Shown piece after piece: positions 11,661 through 22,635 of a DNA stretch of 64,000 nucleotides (positions within the stretch are counted from its first letter, which is position 1; each line of letters starts with the position of its first letter). Source of the DNA: Isoetes taiwanensis (taxonomy: Eukaryota > Streptophyta > Lycopodiopsida > Isoetales > Isoetaceae). The notes beneath the pieces are model-generated. The model ran no database searches, was not told the DNA's origin, and worked only from the letters and a program-made list of their open reading frames with translations. Where the stretch lies: assembly GCA_021234155.1 (NCBI GenBank), contig JAJEKV010000064.1, forward strand, positions 2,108,001 to 2,172,000, in the 5' to 3' direction. The position numbers and the translations under genes are program-made.

Positions 11661-12840
11661 TCATATCTTGTCATGTCCACGTGGCGCCTCTTCAGAGGCT
11701 GAAACCGTGGCCATGTCAGCAATCCGCACTGCCACGTCATGGAGGGCATGGCCCTGCGTGACAATGGTTTTATTATTGCACTTTACGAGGTTCGAGGGTG
11801 CGGCCGAGTTAACTTGCACCCTCTTCCTCTCCCCGACCATTCTTCCTCCCTGTTTTCTCGATCACTCATCCTCCCTGTTTCCTTAGGGCGCTTTCACCGT
11901 CAGGCGATCGATCGAGCCAAAGCGATTCCAAGGCCATCTTATGGCAGTAGCTTGGTCGGACGGATCGGGGCGGCTTCGGTAGAAGTTCTCATGTGATTCA
12001 TTGTTCGGCTGGGCGTTCCGAGAAGAAAGTGAGGCCCTTTTTAGTCTTTGCTTTTTAGTTTTACGTAAGTCCTTTAGTGCATTTTTACTTATATTACGTT
12101 GTTAGAGGCTCTTATTGATCCCCGATACAATTTCTGCCCGAGAAATCCTTATTCACGCTTTGCCAACGACTATACCCACATGAAGGCGAACTCGGAAGCC
12201 TCCTCCTCATCCAACCAAATCTTCGGTATGTTTTTGTAATATCATACCCTTTTTAATCTCATTTCTCTCTGTCTTTGTTTCTCCTTTGTTTCTCTGTACT
12301 CTTCTCCTTTGTTCTCTGTTTTCTCATTGATCTCACTAATCTCACTTTATTATCATTTTCCCTTTGTATTGTTTTTGTTTTTGTTATCTTTTTTTCTTGC
12401 TTGTGGTTGAATTGAATACATGTACAGGCACAAGTGAGAATAGTGGTTAGAGTAGTAGCAAGCAACCGAGATAGAAATCATCGAGACCTGGTGTTAGGAA
12501 CTAAGATATTGCGAGCATTAGAACATAACTAGGAATGTCTTTCTCAAAGAAGAACTAAGAATAGGAATTGCTTCACGGGAATCTCCATTTCTAACTCACG
12601 GCAAATCCCTTTGCGGGAGACATTGCGAAGGGAGGGCGAGTTGGGAAAACTTCGGCTTGCCAGCAGTCCGGGGAAGTACGAGGGCCTTCTTACCGACTTC
12701 TTGGGAGTCGAGAACTTCCCCGACTCGCTTGGCGAGAAGAGGAGTGTACACTTTCGGGTTGGGCTGTGGGATTCTCGACTGTGATTAAAGGATACCACCT
12801 GACTACCCAATGTCTTCACATTCTTTAGAACCTGGCTGCC
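11661..12840. other. GC-richer divergent intergenic region of element A
   Basis: Composition changes sharply at about 11,670 from AT-rich to mixed GC-rich sequence with words such as CCACGTGGCG. No protein is recognised. By position this lies upstream of both the minus-strand DUF7869-type gene and the plus-strand ParB-like block, so it probably holds promoter sequence and 5' exons too decayed to read. Degenerate versions of the CTCGACTCG palindrome appear from about 12,680. Confidence 0.3.
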
Positions 12841-13812
12841 TTCGACTTCGTGAGTCGAGAATGTGATTCTGCCAATGGCTCTTTGTGCGTCGCAGTGCCT
12901 CCACCCGATCCCGAGCCACTCTCCCCGAACCATGCTCGCCGAATGTGCGAAGAGGAGGGGGTCCGAACCGGGTGGAGGCCTCGGCGACACTTCCGAAGTT
13001 TCCGGCCGCTTCTCGACTTCGTCGGTCCCAAAGCGCGAGCTCTAGTGCACTCTAGAGCTGGCACAGGGCGTCTTAACCACTCTCCTTCTATCTTCCTCGG
13101 ACATTCTGCGAAGGGAAGTGGTTTTGCTGTCTGCGATTATCTGCTAACAATTCTCATTGTTGTGGTAAAGCGGTGGCCTCTACCCAATCAAAGGCCGTCT
13201 CCTTGAACCATCTTAAAATTGAATATTGCGAAGGGGATGGGCTCTGATTGGGTGGAGGCCTGCGGCGACCCTAACCACGAAGGTGCTGGCAGCTTTCCGA
13301 CCATTGAGTGAGAAAAGCGGCAGTATTGTACACTCTAGAGCTGGCTGCTTGAGGCGGTCTTAACAACTCTCCTTCTATCTTCCTGGGACATTGCGAAGGG
13401 AAGTTGTTTTGGCTGTCTGGCGGGCCAACAACTAACCAGGGGAAACCCGCGAGCTTCTTTGTATGCATTCACCGGCTCGCGTGAGTGGGAATGCCTTACT
13501 AACCGGCACTCCATGTGTACCATCAGGAGTTCACCGATGGCTAAGGCATTCTCGACTTGCGAGTCGAAAATAGGCTGCAACCAACGCGCATTCTCGACTC
13601 GCTAGTCGAGAATCCTCTAACCGACCAATTCTCACATTATTATTGCATTGGCCTCTACCCGATTCGAGCCACTCTACGCACGGGGAAACCATAGAGCTTA
13701 ACATGCGCATTTCCTCGCCTGCGATCCGGGAATGCCTTAACCGAGGCACTCAGGTGTGTACTAACTTAGGAGTTCTGGATGGCCAAGGCATTCGACTTGC
13801 GAGTCGAGAATG
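12841..13812. repeat. Dispersed CTCGACTCGCGAGTCGAG palindromes, upstream cluster
   Basis: Near-perfect copies of the 18-22 bp palindrome are at 12841-12862, 13548-13571, 13590-13613 and 13790-13812. Arm mismatches are few, and the centre varies (CGCG, CTAG-like, TTGC). They lie among foldback segments shared with region B. They are short, irregularly spaced and self-complementary, and have no coding explanation. Confidence 0.75.
12895..12981. repeat. Foldback motif GCCTCCACCC...GGGTGGAGGC, region A copy
   Basis: The left arm (12897-12917) reads GCCTCCACCCGATCCCGAGCC and the right arm (12958-12979) is its near-complement, ending GGGTGGAGGC. About 40 bases lie between. Related half or whole copies are at 13180-13262, 13650-13700, 13840-13900 and 13965-14040. 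The same foldback is present in region B at 43360-43440 and 43640-43724, which ties the two regions to one element family. Confidence 0.7.
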
Positions 13813-14289
13813 TAAACAAGCAAAATAACGATCGCATTTCGGTTGGGTGGAGGCCTCTACAACTAACCCGTGGGAAACCACGAGAGGGAAGCCAAGGCTT
13901 GCATTCTCTACAAGCACTTGCACTTTGTATTCTCTGTTTTTTTAGTCCCAAGTGCCTCTAGCACTTTGCGAGCCACTCTCCTTGAACCATCTTCCTCGAA
14001 TATTGCGAAGAGGAGTGGTTCGACCGGAGTGGAGGCCCCTCAGACTAACTACAAGAGGATGCATTTGAACCGCATCTCACGGGCCTTAGACCTAGCCACG
14101 ATCTATGTACAACATTCCAAGAAAACACTCCATGAAAAAAGACACCTAAAAGCGGGGCGTTCATTAACCCCCGATCCATTGTTTCCTTGCCGAGCATCTC
14201 TCAACCCAGAGAGTAAATCATCTCTCGAAGCTGAAAAATGCTGGACAAAGAAACAATGAATCCGTCGAGCTTATCAGCAGTTCCATTAT

Positions 14290-14730
14290 TTAAACACAGA
14301 CGGCATGTTCAACAAGCGAAATAACATAGGCATCTCTGAAACTCACCTCTTCACGCAGTAATTCCTTGGGCCACTGTATCACGGATCCCGCAGCCTCACC
14401 TAGAGTCTTTGCTTCTTCTGTCGGTCTCTTCAAGAGTGTATTCGCATCTAATACTTGTATCACTGCGATTCTCGCGTATCCCCGTTCCATGGCGCCGCAG
14501 TGTAGAGTTCAGTGTCCGCGGCTCCCTCTCGCTTCCTACCTTACCTCCGTGCTCATCGATCAAATCAACTGCTTGCAATAGGGGCAGGCGGTCAGGAAAA
14601 ACACATATGCAAAGTATTTGTTAGCGACTTACGCATCGCTGGCGCCATTAGGAAGTCGCTAACGGTCGATGCTCCCCTCAGAACTCGAGGTCCCCAATGC
14701 GGGGAAGATAAACTAGGCTCCGCTCACTTA
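14290..14730 (-). pseudogene. Possible CACTA-associated (DUF8039-like) protein fragment
   Basis: The minus strand reads TLGEAAGSVIQWPKELLREE after IAVIQVLDANTLLKRPTEE. This resembles the LG-A-GS-V-WP-L block I remember from plant CACTA-associated proteins. Upstream, VDLIDEHGGKVGSEREP could be the preceding strand of the same domain in another frame. Only about 60 residues are readable. The call is from memory of the motif and could be wrong; an exon of the surrounding element is the alternative. Confidence 0.3.
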
Positions 14731-15439
14731 GTCCCTTGATGTGATTAAATTTCAAAAATAGTGTTTGGGCGGGCTAAAGCCTACCGTCTTTGTACCCTTA
14801 GCCTTCTTTTTCCTTCACGCATGTCCTTAACTTCAAATTAAAGAACGCTTAGATCTTTTTACATGCAGTCCTAAAACTCACAACGCCAGCGGAGGAGACT
14901 TAATTTCTGAGAGGGTCAGAAGAGGATGAGAGGGCACTCTGACATGACTCCGTCAAGAAACGAGGGGGAGGGGATGCTTCTACCGGCGGCAAGAAGAAGA
15001 AGACAAACACCCGGGTGAGCTCGAGGTTTTTCTTTTGTCGGAATACCTTAATCGATCCATCCTTTCTTCTTGCGGCATTCACCTCGGACTCACCTTTGGT
15101 GATCAGCGGCCGAACTCCATTCTTCGTCATCGAGGGGATTGGAGAGCGAGCTTCTTGAAACAGCGGCCAGATTCTTGGTGGTATGTCGAGGTATCGACAA
15201 GTGGGAAGGAGAAAGATCTTTTTCTACACCAAAGGGACAAGAAGAGCTCAGGAGACAAGTACAAGAAAATCGGTGTTGTGCTCTCCCGTCTCTGCGCATG
15301 ATTCAAAGCATTTAACACTACATGTCGAGGACCGCCGGAAGAGTAAGTTCTATCACACCAAAAATTAGCGATTTCAAATTATTCTCACTCTTCCATGAGC
15401 AAGGCTAAGGGCACCTAAAAAAAAGGGCGGCGCCTTTAA

Positions 15440-15763
15440 ATTGTCGAGAACCTTGGGTGGAAGGATCGGAAGGGATGAAGGAGGCCGGAACCCTAACATC
15501 CGGGGAGCTTGGTATGGAGATTTCTAGAGTCGGGAAAAAGCGTTTCAATACGGGGAGCTTCACTTCTCTTGTCTTTGAAGACTCTACAACACTCTCTGAT
15601 GGGAATGAAGTTGTGGTTCATACACAAAAAAGTCCACCAAAAAAACAAAGATGGGGATGATGACACCACACGGGAGGAATCGGATGGCGAAGGAGGCGAA
15701 GATATGGTCGAAGTCCCCAATAATGGATCGGATGATCGGATCGAGGATTTCAGAGAGAGGGGC
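15440..15763 (+). pseudogene. Acidic/charged exon before the ParB-like domain, element A
   Basis: A plus-strand frame (within 15509-15886) contains KDGDDDTTREESDGEGGEDM, a low-complexity acidic linker. It directly precedes the ParB-like segment. The region B gene also has a highly charged (Lys/Glu) stretch before its ParB-like domain, at 42.2-42.6 kb, so the layout is shared. No start codon can be assigned. Confidence 0.35.
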
Positions 15764-16224
15764 CGAGAAAATGGGGCGTCTAGCTCAAGTATTATCCGTT
15801 GGGAATATCACACAAAGCCGCTGCTTTGGACATTAGGCGGTGAAGGTTTGCGGAGATGCCGTCTTGTTCAACCACGGGGAATTTAATCCAGCACACATCT
15901 TTGGAGATTACGAACTTTGATGGTGCGACATCATTTGAGATCCAATGCTGCGGATGTCATACCTTTTAACAGTCGGCCGGTGAGCTGTTTGTTTGGAAGT
16001 CCGAGGAAGATCGAAGGGAAAAGGCGTCCGGATTACGGGTTGTAGGCGGTCAGCATTCATTGAGGGCGGCGCCAAGTATTGAGCCGGAGAAGGAGGTGCA
16101 TAAAGGATCAAGGATAGATATGCCAAGCGAGAGTCTGAGTTCTTTCTACGGAGCGCCCGCCAAAGAACCGGCCCGGCGTATAGCCGCGCGCGAACACAAT
16201 AGCGGCGAGTGCGATTCACGTAAG
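15764..16224 (+). pseudogene. ParB-like nuclease-fold domain, element A copy
   Basis: Fragments in two or three frames read GRLAQVLSVGNITQS, AVKVCGDAVLFNHGEFNP, NAADVIPFN, then ELFVWKSEEDRREKASGLRV and VVGGQHSLRAAP. The last is the ParB/sulfiredoxin-fold signature (V-G-G-x-H-x-x-x-A). The region B copy has ADVIPFN, KLVAWKTEDDL and YIVNGNHSLWS in the same order, which supports homology. ParB-like domains bind nucleotide and/or DNA in other proteins; the role here is unknown. The exon ends at a good donor (AAG|GTAAAT) at 16224. Frameshifts and a stop show this copy is dead. Confidence 0.55.
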
Positions 16225-16662
16225 GTAAATAACTCTCACGAATCTTTCCATTTCGACTTCGTGAGTGAGAAAGCCCTACCATCCTAACATTTTCACGATT
16301 ATCCTTTGGGGTTTCTCGACTCGCGAGTCGAGAAAGCCCGAGTAACTGAAAATCAAAGGATGTAGAGCTTTCGACTCGCTTGAGTCGAAAAACCCGAATA
16401 AGTAAAAGAAAATTAGGCGTTCAAGGGACTTTTCGATTTCGCGAGAAAGAAAGCCTACCATCTAACATTTTCCCGATTATCACTGGGTTTCTCGACTCTT
16501 GGTCGAGAAAGCCAGTATAGCTCACGTAAAATCAAAGGATGCGAGCTTTTCGACTCGTGAGTCGAAAACCCCGAATAAATAAAAAAAAGAAAATTAGGCG
16601 TTCAAGGGACTTTTTCGACTCATGAGTCGAGAAACCCGGCTACTATTTCTTGTTTATTGCAG
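16225..16662 (+). repeat. Probable intron filled with tandem palindrome-bearing repeats
   Basis: Donor GTAAAT at 16225 and acceptor TTTATTGCAG ending at 16662 bound a 438-base segment. It holds two copies of a ~190 bp unit. Palindromes are at about 16252, 16312-16335 (a perfect 24-mer), 16369-16391, 16430, 16486-16511, 16547-16568 and 16610-16633, all variants of CTCGACTCGCGAGTCGAG. The words between them (CTACCATCTAACATTTTC, AAAATCAAAGGATG) repeat in step. No coding frame runs through it. Confidence 0.7.
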
Positions 16663-17430
16663 GATTTTGTAGATGCTTTCATGCTCGACATTGGTGCATT
16701 ATTTGAATCAGCCCTTATCTGACCAGATCATACACGCTAGGCAACAAATTGGAAAGCATTGGGTTGTCCTCGGCGTCCTAAAGGAAACAGGGCTCCCCCG
16801 GATAAGTGGAAGACCTTTGAGAAACTATGGATATGTTCTGGCGGAGGGACGAGGAAGATGATGAGGGAGAGGAAGAAGAGGAGAAGAAGAAGAGAACACC
16901 AAGGAAAGGCGGGGAGTCTCTCTCGGACCAATATGACCTCATTCTTAGCACCGAGGCGGTGCAGGAGAAATGGACTCAGATATGGGCTCAATGGACCGAG
17001 GCAAAGGGAAGGACAGCAATGGAGAATTTCCATCCGGCCGGACCCCAAGTTGTTTGACAAGCGGTTCATGAAGAGGATCTGAGGGCCTCACGGACAAAAG
17101 CGCTTGACCTGCAAGGCGGAATCTTGGATGGAACAATCACGCTAAGGAAGACTAGGAGTTCTAAAATGCGGGGCCTTAAAGGATTATGCCACAGTCCCAA
17201 AGCGACAGCGTGCGTTAGAAGAAGGCATCACGGAGTTCTGCAACGTTGCATCTAATGAATACCATGACTTTGATTTTTACAAGGAAAAGGCTGCCCTTGA
17301 TGAGGAAGACATGAAGGAATTGAACCGTCTATGTCAACCCTACATCAACACCAAGCTGAAGCGTAACGTCAAAACCCTTCCTTTCCTGAGCGTGCTATGG
17401 CAATTCGAAGGAAGCTTGGATTGAGGGTGG
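16663..17430 (+). pseudogene. Element A gene, central exon(s), charged linker and unknown domain
   Basis: After the palindromic intron, frames read QQIGKHWVVLGVLKET, an acidic run RRDEEDDEGEEEEEKKKR, then EAVQEKWTQIWAQWTEAKGR and KAALDEEDMKELNRLCQPYI. Hydrophilic, codon-like composition with several frameshifts suggests a decayed protein. I recognise no family. It lies between the ParB-like domain and the longer open frame at 17473. Confidence 0.35.
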
Positions 17431-17469
17431 TCCCATTTAAGGCCCGACGATAGCTCCCCATTTACGGTA

Positions 17470-18096
17470 ACTTTGGGACACAAGGGATTTGGTGGTGCAG
17501 GCGGCACTGGACCAGTGGCACTATTTGTCATCAATATGATCGAAGACCCCACCCTTTTTTATGACAAAGCTGACATAGAGCAGTGGTACAAGACGTGTCT
17601 GGACATGACCGACCTGGATACTTTCAGTTTCCTTGTCTTTTGCATCTTAGGGCAATGGGACAATTCTTTGTCTCCCAATGGGCAGACTGATATTAACTTC
17701 ACCAACAAGATCATGTACTCCATATCTGAACTTGATCATGAGTGTAGACTTGGCTTGCCGAAGGCACCAAGCTTTGCCAACATAGTTTTGGTTTTGATTT
17801 CAAGATCGGGTGTAGACACGGATAAGTGGTGGTCTAGCGAGCATCATTATCTCGACAGGTTCATGATCTCTCAAGAGCAGATGGAACCCCGGAAGGGGGG
17901 CAGATTTATGGAGGATGTTCCATCGATGGACAAGGTCAGCAAAGATGGTGCGACAGGTCCTATACATAGAATTCCTATCCGGCCAAGAGTTATCAAGTAC
18001 TTCATAACCAGCTGGTCGAGGAAGATCAAATTGTATGCGAAAGTGGTACATGAATGGCTGTTGTTCTCTCGGGGGGCTATCTTTGTTTTGGAATGA
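17470..18096 (+). pseudogene. Element A gene, ~200-codon open segment of unknown function
   Basis: This is the longest open stretch of region A. It includes IEQWYKTCLDMTDLDTFSFL and the basic end RPRVIKYFITSWSRKIKLY. The apparent start codon is not meaningful; the segment is an internal exon continuous with its neighbours. A frame switch near 18,050 leads into the SGGYLCFG segment. No catalytic motif is visible. It could be a linker between the ParB-like and methylase-like parts. Confidence 0.35.
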
Positions 18097-18297
18097 AACC
18101 TATATCCGTGGTTGGAAATAAGGACATGGTTGAAACCATTCGGTCATACACGGATGCGCTTCATGAGCATTTCAAGGGGAGGAAGACAAATGGAAGCGAT
18201 AAAGACGACGAGGGCGAGGGAGACCAAGCCGGCGTAGGCGTGAATGTCGAAGGTTTAGACAAGGATTTGCCGAACACATTCTTGAGAATCGAGATTG
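18050..18297 (+). pseudogene. Methylase-like segment, element A
   Basis: The frame reads VLSGGYLCFGMKPISVVGNK and continues DMVETIRSYTDALHEHF. This arrangement (a glycine loop, then about 10 residues later an acidic or Asn turn and a helix) resembles motif I of SAM-dependent methyltransferases. The call is an inference; no catalytic DPPW/NPPY motif is intact. It is followed by an acidic tail (DKDDEGEGDQAGVG) and a donor GAG|GTGAGT at about 18299. Confidence 0.3.
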
Positions 18298-18298
18298 A

Positions 18299-18375
18299 GG
18301 TGAGTTTACTTTGCTCTATCGGTGTTTCTCGACTTCGCGAGTCGAGAAAACTCGTTCCTTTCTAACGAGATGTCA
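18299..18375 (+). repeat. Palindrome in a second probable intron, element A
   Basis: A GTGAGT donor at 18300 is followed by a palindrome at 18329-18351 (GTTTCTCGACTTCGCGAGTC with its complement), the same family as in the first intron. The acceptor is not placed with certainty. Confidence 0.45.
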
Positions 18376-18529
18376 TCATTTGGGGAGTTCCATGTCAAGC
18401 GACTCGGATCATTGTCAATGGATACCGGGTTCGGTTCACGCGAGGAGGAGGAGAATGAAAAGGACAAAGACAATCCGAGCAAGACCTTTGCTCCACGGCC
18501 CTTAAAGGACTGAAAAGATAATGATCCGC

Positions 18530-19232
18530 ATTTGGATCCCGATGAACCGGAAATATGGTCGAGCCAAACTCAAGCGGGATCCATTTGGTCCCGCCAAGCT
18601 TGTAATATTTGACGTCAATGGAGTATTAGCTGCAGTATACCACGATAAAGACGCGTCCGAGATTAACACCTCGCGGATCAGGCCAAAACGGAGCATAAAA
18701 TAGTGTATCAGAGGCCTAGAGCTAAGGAAATTGTTGAATGGTGCCAGGCGAGGGGATTGAAGTGGGCATATGGTCTTGTATGGCAAAGAAAAATATTGTC
18801 AATGTTCTTGGTGTTCTCGGCATTTCAGTTTTGAAGTTCAAGTTCGTTTGGGGAAACGAAAGGGTCGAGCATGTGTCGGACCTCGATCCGGTAGTCACAA
18901 AGGGGAAGCCTATAATGGTGAAAAGGTGGGCCGGGGGTTTATGAGCAATTCAGGACTATGGCAAACACAACACGCCGATCATAGGCGACTCCGCCTACAA
19001 GTGCTATCATAACGCGCAAAAATACAATCATTGCTAAGCCATATCGACACGAAGAATATGAGGCGGATAGGTGGTTGTCCTTCGGATTGTGTCTGTCTTG
19101 GCGGAATCCTCTTTGCCATTCTTGTCGCCCGATGTGCTTAGGAACTATCCGAGCCTCCACGGAACCCGATCCGAGAAAGGCGATCATGAAAGCTATGGAC
19201 GACAAATATTTTGGTGAACAAGAAGAGTGACC
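18530..19232 (+). pseudogene. FCP1/HAD-like phosphatase domain, element A
   Basis: Fragments in order: AKLVIFDVNGVLAAVYHD (HAD motif I, here DxN rather than the classical DxD), RPRAKEIVEWCQARGLKWAY, NVLGVLGISVLKFKFVWGNE, DPVVTKGKPIMVKR, then IIGDSAYKCYHNAQ, like the motif III/IV region (D-S-x-x-K). The order and spacing match plant FCP1-homology proteins, whose motif I often reads LDVNG. Those enzymes dephosphorylate proteins; activity here cannot be assumed. At least four frame changes and internal stops make it a pseudogene. Its association with a ParB-like gene in a transposon is unusual: either a native element domain or a captured host gene. Confidence 0.5.
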
Positions 19233-19309
19233 TCTGCGCCGGATAGTCAAATTGTGTGAATATTGTAAACAAACGTGAACACATGTATTGAACATTTTGT
19301 AATGAATAT

Positions 19310-19640
19310 ACTTGTATATTGAGTTTTCGATGCCTTTCTCGACTCACAAGTCGAGAAAGGCATGCTTGTCCTGTTGATGAGACTATTTGTATGTTTGATT
19401 GTTTGACTGGATGCAGCCACAATCTATTATGATAATGCTTGTACATTGCGTTTCCTGGGGCTTTCTCGACTCGCGAGTCGAGAAAGGCACTGGTTGTCTC
19501 GTTGATGAAACCATATTGTCTGTGTGATTGGATGCAACCATATTCTAATGAGAATGGTACTTTCACTTTTATGGGCCTTTCTCGACTCGCGAGTCGAGAA
19601 AGACACTACTTCCCACGTCATTGGATGCAGTTGTATTGAA
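19310..19640. repeat. Three ~118 bp tandem units, each with a 26-30 bp palindrome
   Basis: Palindromes at 19333-19359, 19461-19486 (perfect 26-mer) and 19577-19602 (perfect 26-mer) are all CTTT + CTCGACTCGCGAGTCGAG + AAAG or close variants. The sequence between them (GTTGATGA...TGATTGGATGCA) also repeats. The array follows the HAD-like segment and precedes a splice-acceptor-like CTCCAG at about 19733, so it may be another intron. Confidence 0.75.
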
Positions 19641-19733
19641 TGAATGTTCTCCATTGTAATTTGATTTCAACATTCTTTTCTTCGTTTTGACTAATGGCAC
19701 CGTAATTGTTAATCATACTCTCCATGCTCCAGG

Positions 19734-20166
19734 TGGTTCAGGCACAGATCCGACACGAGCACAGATCCCGCTCAGGCATCACAGAGACCGCTCAGCTCCT
19801 GGCATGTGATCCATTGTTGGCGAAAAGAAATACCGTTCTGGCACAGATCCCGGTCATGCTACACTCTTGCCCGGCCTCTGGGATAAGGTTGCTCGCGAAT
19901 TCAGAGGTTGCTCGCTACACCCTGGGGATAAAGAACAGGCGAAGAACAAAGAGAAAGTCCAGGAAGCTCAAAGCATCTTGCAAGCATTGCATAACATCCA
20001 CGGAGGTTGGGGAAGGAGCATATTCGATGAAAGGTGCGGGATGCGCAGTGGAGAAGTCAAATGGACAGGTCGGGCCGGTAGCTCCAGAGGCACCTCCTCC
20101 GTGAGGCATTCCACACTCTTCAGGTTGCCCCCAAGGCTTACAGTCGGCGTGAAGAAGCGCCGCTAG
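19734..20166 (+). pseudogene. Possible C-terminal exon of the element A gene
   Basis: After an acceptor-like CTCCAG the frame 19867-20166 reads GLWDKVAREFRG, then KEKVQEAQSILQALHNIHGG and ends PRLTVGVKKRR before a TAG. The upstream part repeats GGCACAGATCC. Composition is protein-like and basic at the end. No family is recognised. An AATAAA-like word near 20275 could serve as a polyadenylation signal. Confidence 0.3.
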
Positions 20167-21330
20167 TTAATCCCCTAAGGTGGACCACCTACCAAGATGA
20201 TGTAACTGTAGTGACAGCAAGACCGCCATGGTCTCTGCGTCCGATGTAAAATACATTGTACCTATTCAATTTATTAATAAAAATTCTTTTTCAACTAGTT
20301 CTTTGGTTTCAATCTTTAATGAATTTCCTTTGTTTCAGTTGCATTGTTCTTGTTCTCGACTCGCTAACCAGGGAAAACTGCAGCAAAGCTTGGATGCAGA
20401 GTTTTATTCAAAAATTCGAATTAAGGATAGTTTTCGGGTCGAGGTGCTCCTTTTTATGTAAATTAACAGGGTTCCGAAAAAAAATGGGAATGGAATGAGT
20501 CCCACTTTAATTAAATACGACTTGTCTCCTCCACATCTTCTTTCATGTTGAAAAAACCAAGTAGTTTAGATAAGTTGGAAAAAAAAGAACATTAATTCAC
20601 TTGCTTAGGGAAATGGAGAACTAAGAACAAGCGGAAAGGTACTTGGTTGTAACAGATCAAACGAAGTAGTATTGGAAACAATCTTGCCAAGTTTCTTATT
20701 TTTTCTGTTTACTTATCTTAATATATACATCAAGAGATCAAATTGTGCTTGCTATATTACATTGTACAGGTCTTGTTCGAAGGGCAGGTTTTGGCATTTT
20801 GTTCTGAACAACTATTTTAGATGTTGAAGTAACATGTGCTCGACAAGAGCAATTAGACTTTCCATTTGTTAAGATCAACCTCTGATCAATTACGAGCTAT
20901 TGAAAAAAGACTCTTTTTATGCTTGAGTATTCAATGTTGTAGATCAATTATGATTTTCTACATATTCTGGTACCGCTACTTTGCTTCAAGAAAAGGTATA
21001 GATTTTTTGTCTATCTAACCCTATTGTAGCAAGTGTTGTATAGAGAGGAACAATTGGGCCATCTGCTATAGCAAACACTCGCTCTATTGCTCCTCAAGCA
21101 AGTGCAGCTATAACTTCTAATGCAAGTGCTACTGCTGCTGTTGCAATTCCTTGGGGTACGTGCTACTACTGCTGCAACCCTCAGAGTGCTGCTATTACTC
21201 TTGCAAACCCCTCAGGCTTACGCTCACGCCATCTGCTTGCTCCCCGCAAATTCTCGGTACCGGGCTGGCCGTCGCATTTCTTCAGGGTGCTATTGCGGCA
21301 ACCACAACTGCATATACCACCACTTCCAAA
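20167..21330. other. Spacer between element A and the LINE, no gene recognised
   Basis: AT-rich with only short frames. One decayed CTCGACTCGC half-palindrome near 20355 suggests element A extends at least that far. From about 21,060 to 21,240 there is imperfect GCT/ACT triplet repetition. The 5' part of the LINE may begin here but is not readable. Confidence 0.3.
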
Positions 21331-22597
21331 TAGGGTTTGTGCATGTGGATGTTCTTCTGGAGAAGGAGGATAACTTGAACTCCATAGCCATTTATATTCC
21401 TTATGGAAACCTGGGAATACGCTGGTAAAGAGAAAGTAGATCTTCCAGATTATCAGCATTACTCATTGTTCAATGAATGCACAGACAAGCAAGGTCATGC
21501 CGGAATAGACCTTCTGTTTTCCTGATATGGATGCAGAATCAGAGTGGAGAATCCCTTTTTGTGGCCGCATGTTGTTTCCCAGCAGAAATTCTGATGTGGA
21601 CAGGTTGGATACATATGTCGATCTATATGTAGACATTCAGCAGCACAGACAATCGGGACATATAATGCTAGTTGGGAACTTTAATGCATACATGGGAATG
21701 GAACAATTGACAAAGTTCAACCCATTGGAAGAGGATATATTGCAGCTCCACATAGCCGAGGATTTTTTACCACGCACCTTGGAAGACAGTGGCTATTTAG
21801 TCACGTGATTCAAAAGACAATTGCTTCAGATGTGCAACATCTTCGACTTGCTTATCTGCAATGGTCTCTCACAGTGGCCATCTTCCTCATCCAACAGTTG
21901 TCGGTACAAGAATGAGAGGGGTGAGACCAATATTGTAGATTATGCTCTGTCTGAGCAGGCGGGCACAAACTGCAGAGATGGCGGATTCCAATCATTAGCC
22001 TTCCTTCTTTGAGATAGACTAGTGTGACCTATGTAGACCCAATCTCAAGCTACCTTCCGTGTGACTTAATTTAGCTTGGATTATGACCGAGCAGGAGAGC
22101 TGTTGGGAGTTTTGCAACTTTCCACTTCAAAGCAACAGAATAAAAATTTTTGCCATTGTACTTCTATATGCCGCAGAGCGCTGTTTTGGGATAAAGGCAC
22201 AAGGATGCTTTCGCATTTAGTCGCCTTTTTTCGAAACAAGTGATTTGATGATGAATATAAGGACCTTAAACACTTGTTCAAATAGATACTTGACCCCACT
22301 TTAGTTCATACATTATCAAGAAATACAGAGCTTTTCTCAAAGGTAAGAAGGCATAACGCATTATGGTACATCAGCGGAAAATGTTCCACCTTCTTGATTG
22401 GCACCCCCTGACATTTTGGAGAAGAGTGCTACACAAACCTATGCGACATACATGTAATATCTCTTCAGAGCAGTGGGTATAGTACCTACTTTACAATCCT
22501 ATCAGGGTTTCAAAATGAGATGCCAGCATAGAGATACCTAGCATTGGTAATAACATAGGCATATGTCACTAAAGGCTGCAAACGTGGATGGCATGTA
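21331..22597 (+). pseudogene. LINE (non-LTR retrotransposon) 5' part, endonuclease domain remnant
   Basis: An AP-endonuclease-type domain is readable: LYVDIQQHRQSGHIMLVGNFN followed by AYMG (the family's GDFNA motif, here GNFNA), and later GETNIVDYALSEQ (family: N-x-IDYV). The Asp-to-Asn change in the first motif and many frameshifts mark it as dead. The region after 22,080 continues into the reverse-transcriptase N-terminal zone (ALFWDKGTRMLSHLVAFF). It is cut at 22597 by the LTR retrotransposon. The downstream half resumes at 33090. Confidence 0.65.
22593..22597. repeat. Target-site duplication ATGTA, left copy
   Basis: ATGTA directly precedes the 5' LTR and is repeated exactly at 33085-33089 after the 3' LTR. 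A five-base duplication is standard for LTR-retrotransposon integrases and fixes both element ends. Confidence 0.9.
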
Positions 22598-22635
22598 TGT
22601 TACGAACATAGGTTAGGCCTTAAGTCATATGTTAT

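Noticed and set aside
17340-17552. Minus-strand frames inside region A (for example 17340-17552 and 17800-18051)
   Set aside because: They overlap the better-supported plus-strand segments and have no recognisable motif.
12841-19602. CRISPR-like reading of the regularly spaced palindromes
   Set aside because: Spacers are themselves repeated, spacing is irregular, units sit in introns of a eukaryotic gene, and there are no cas genes.
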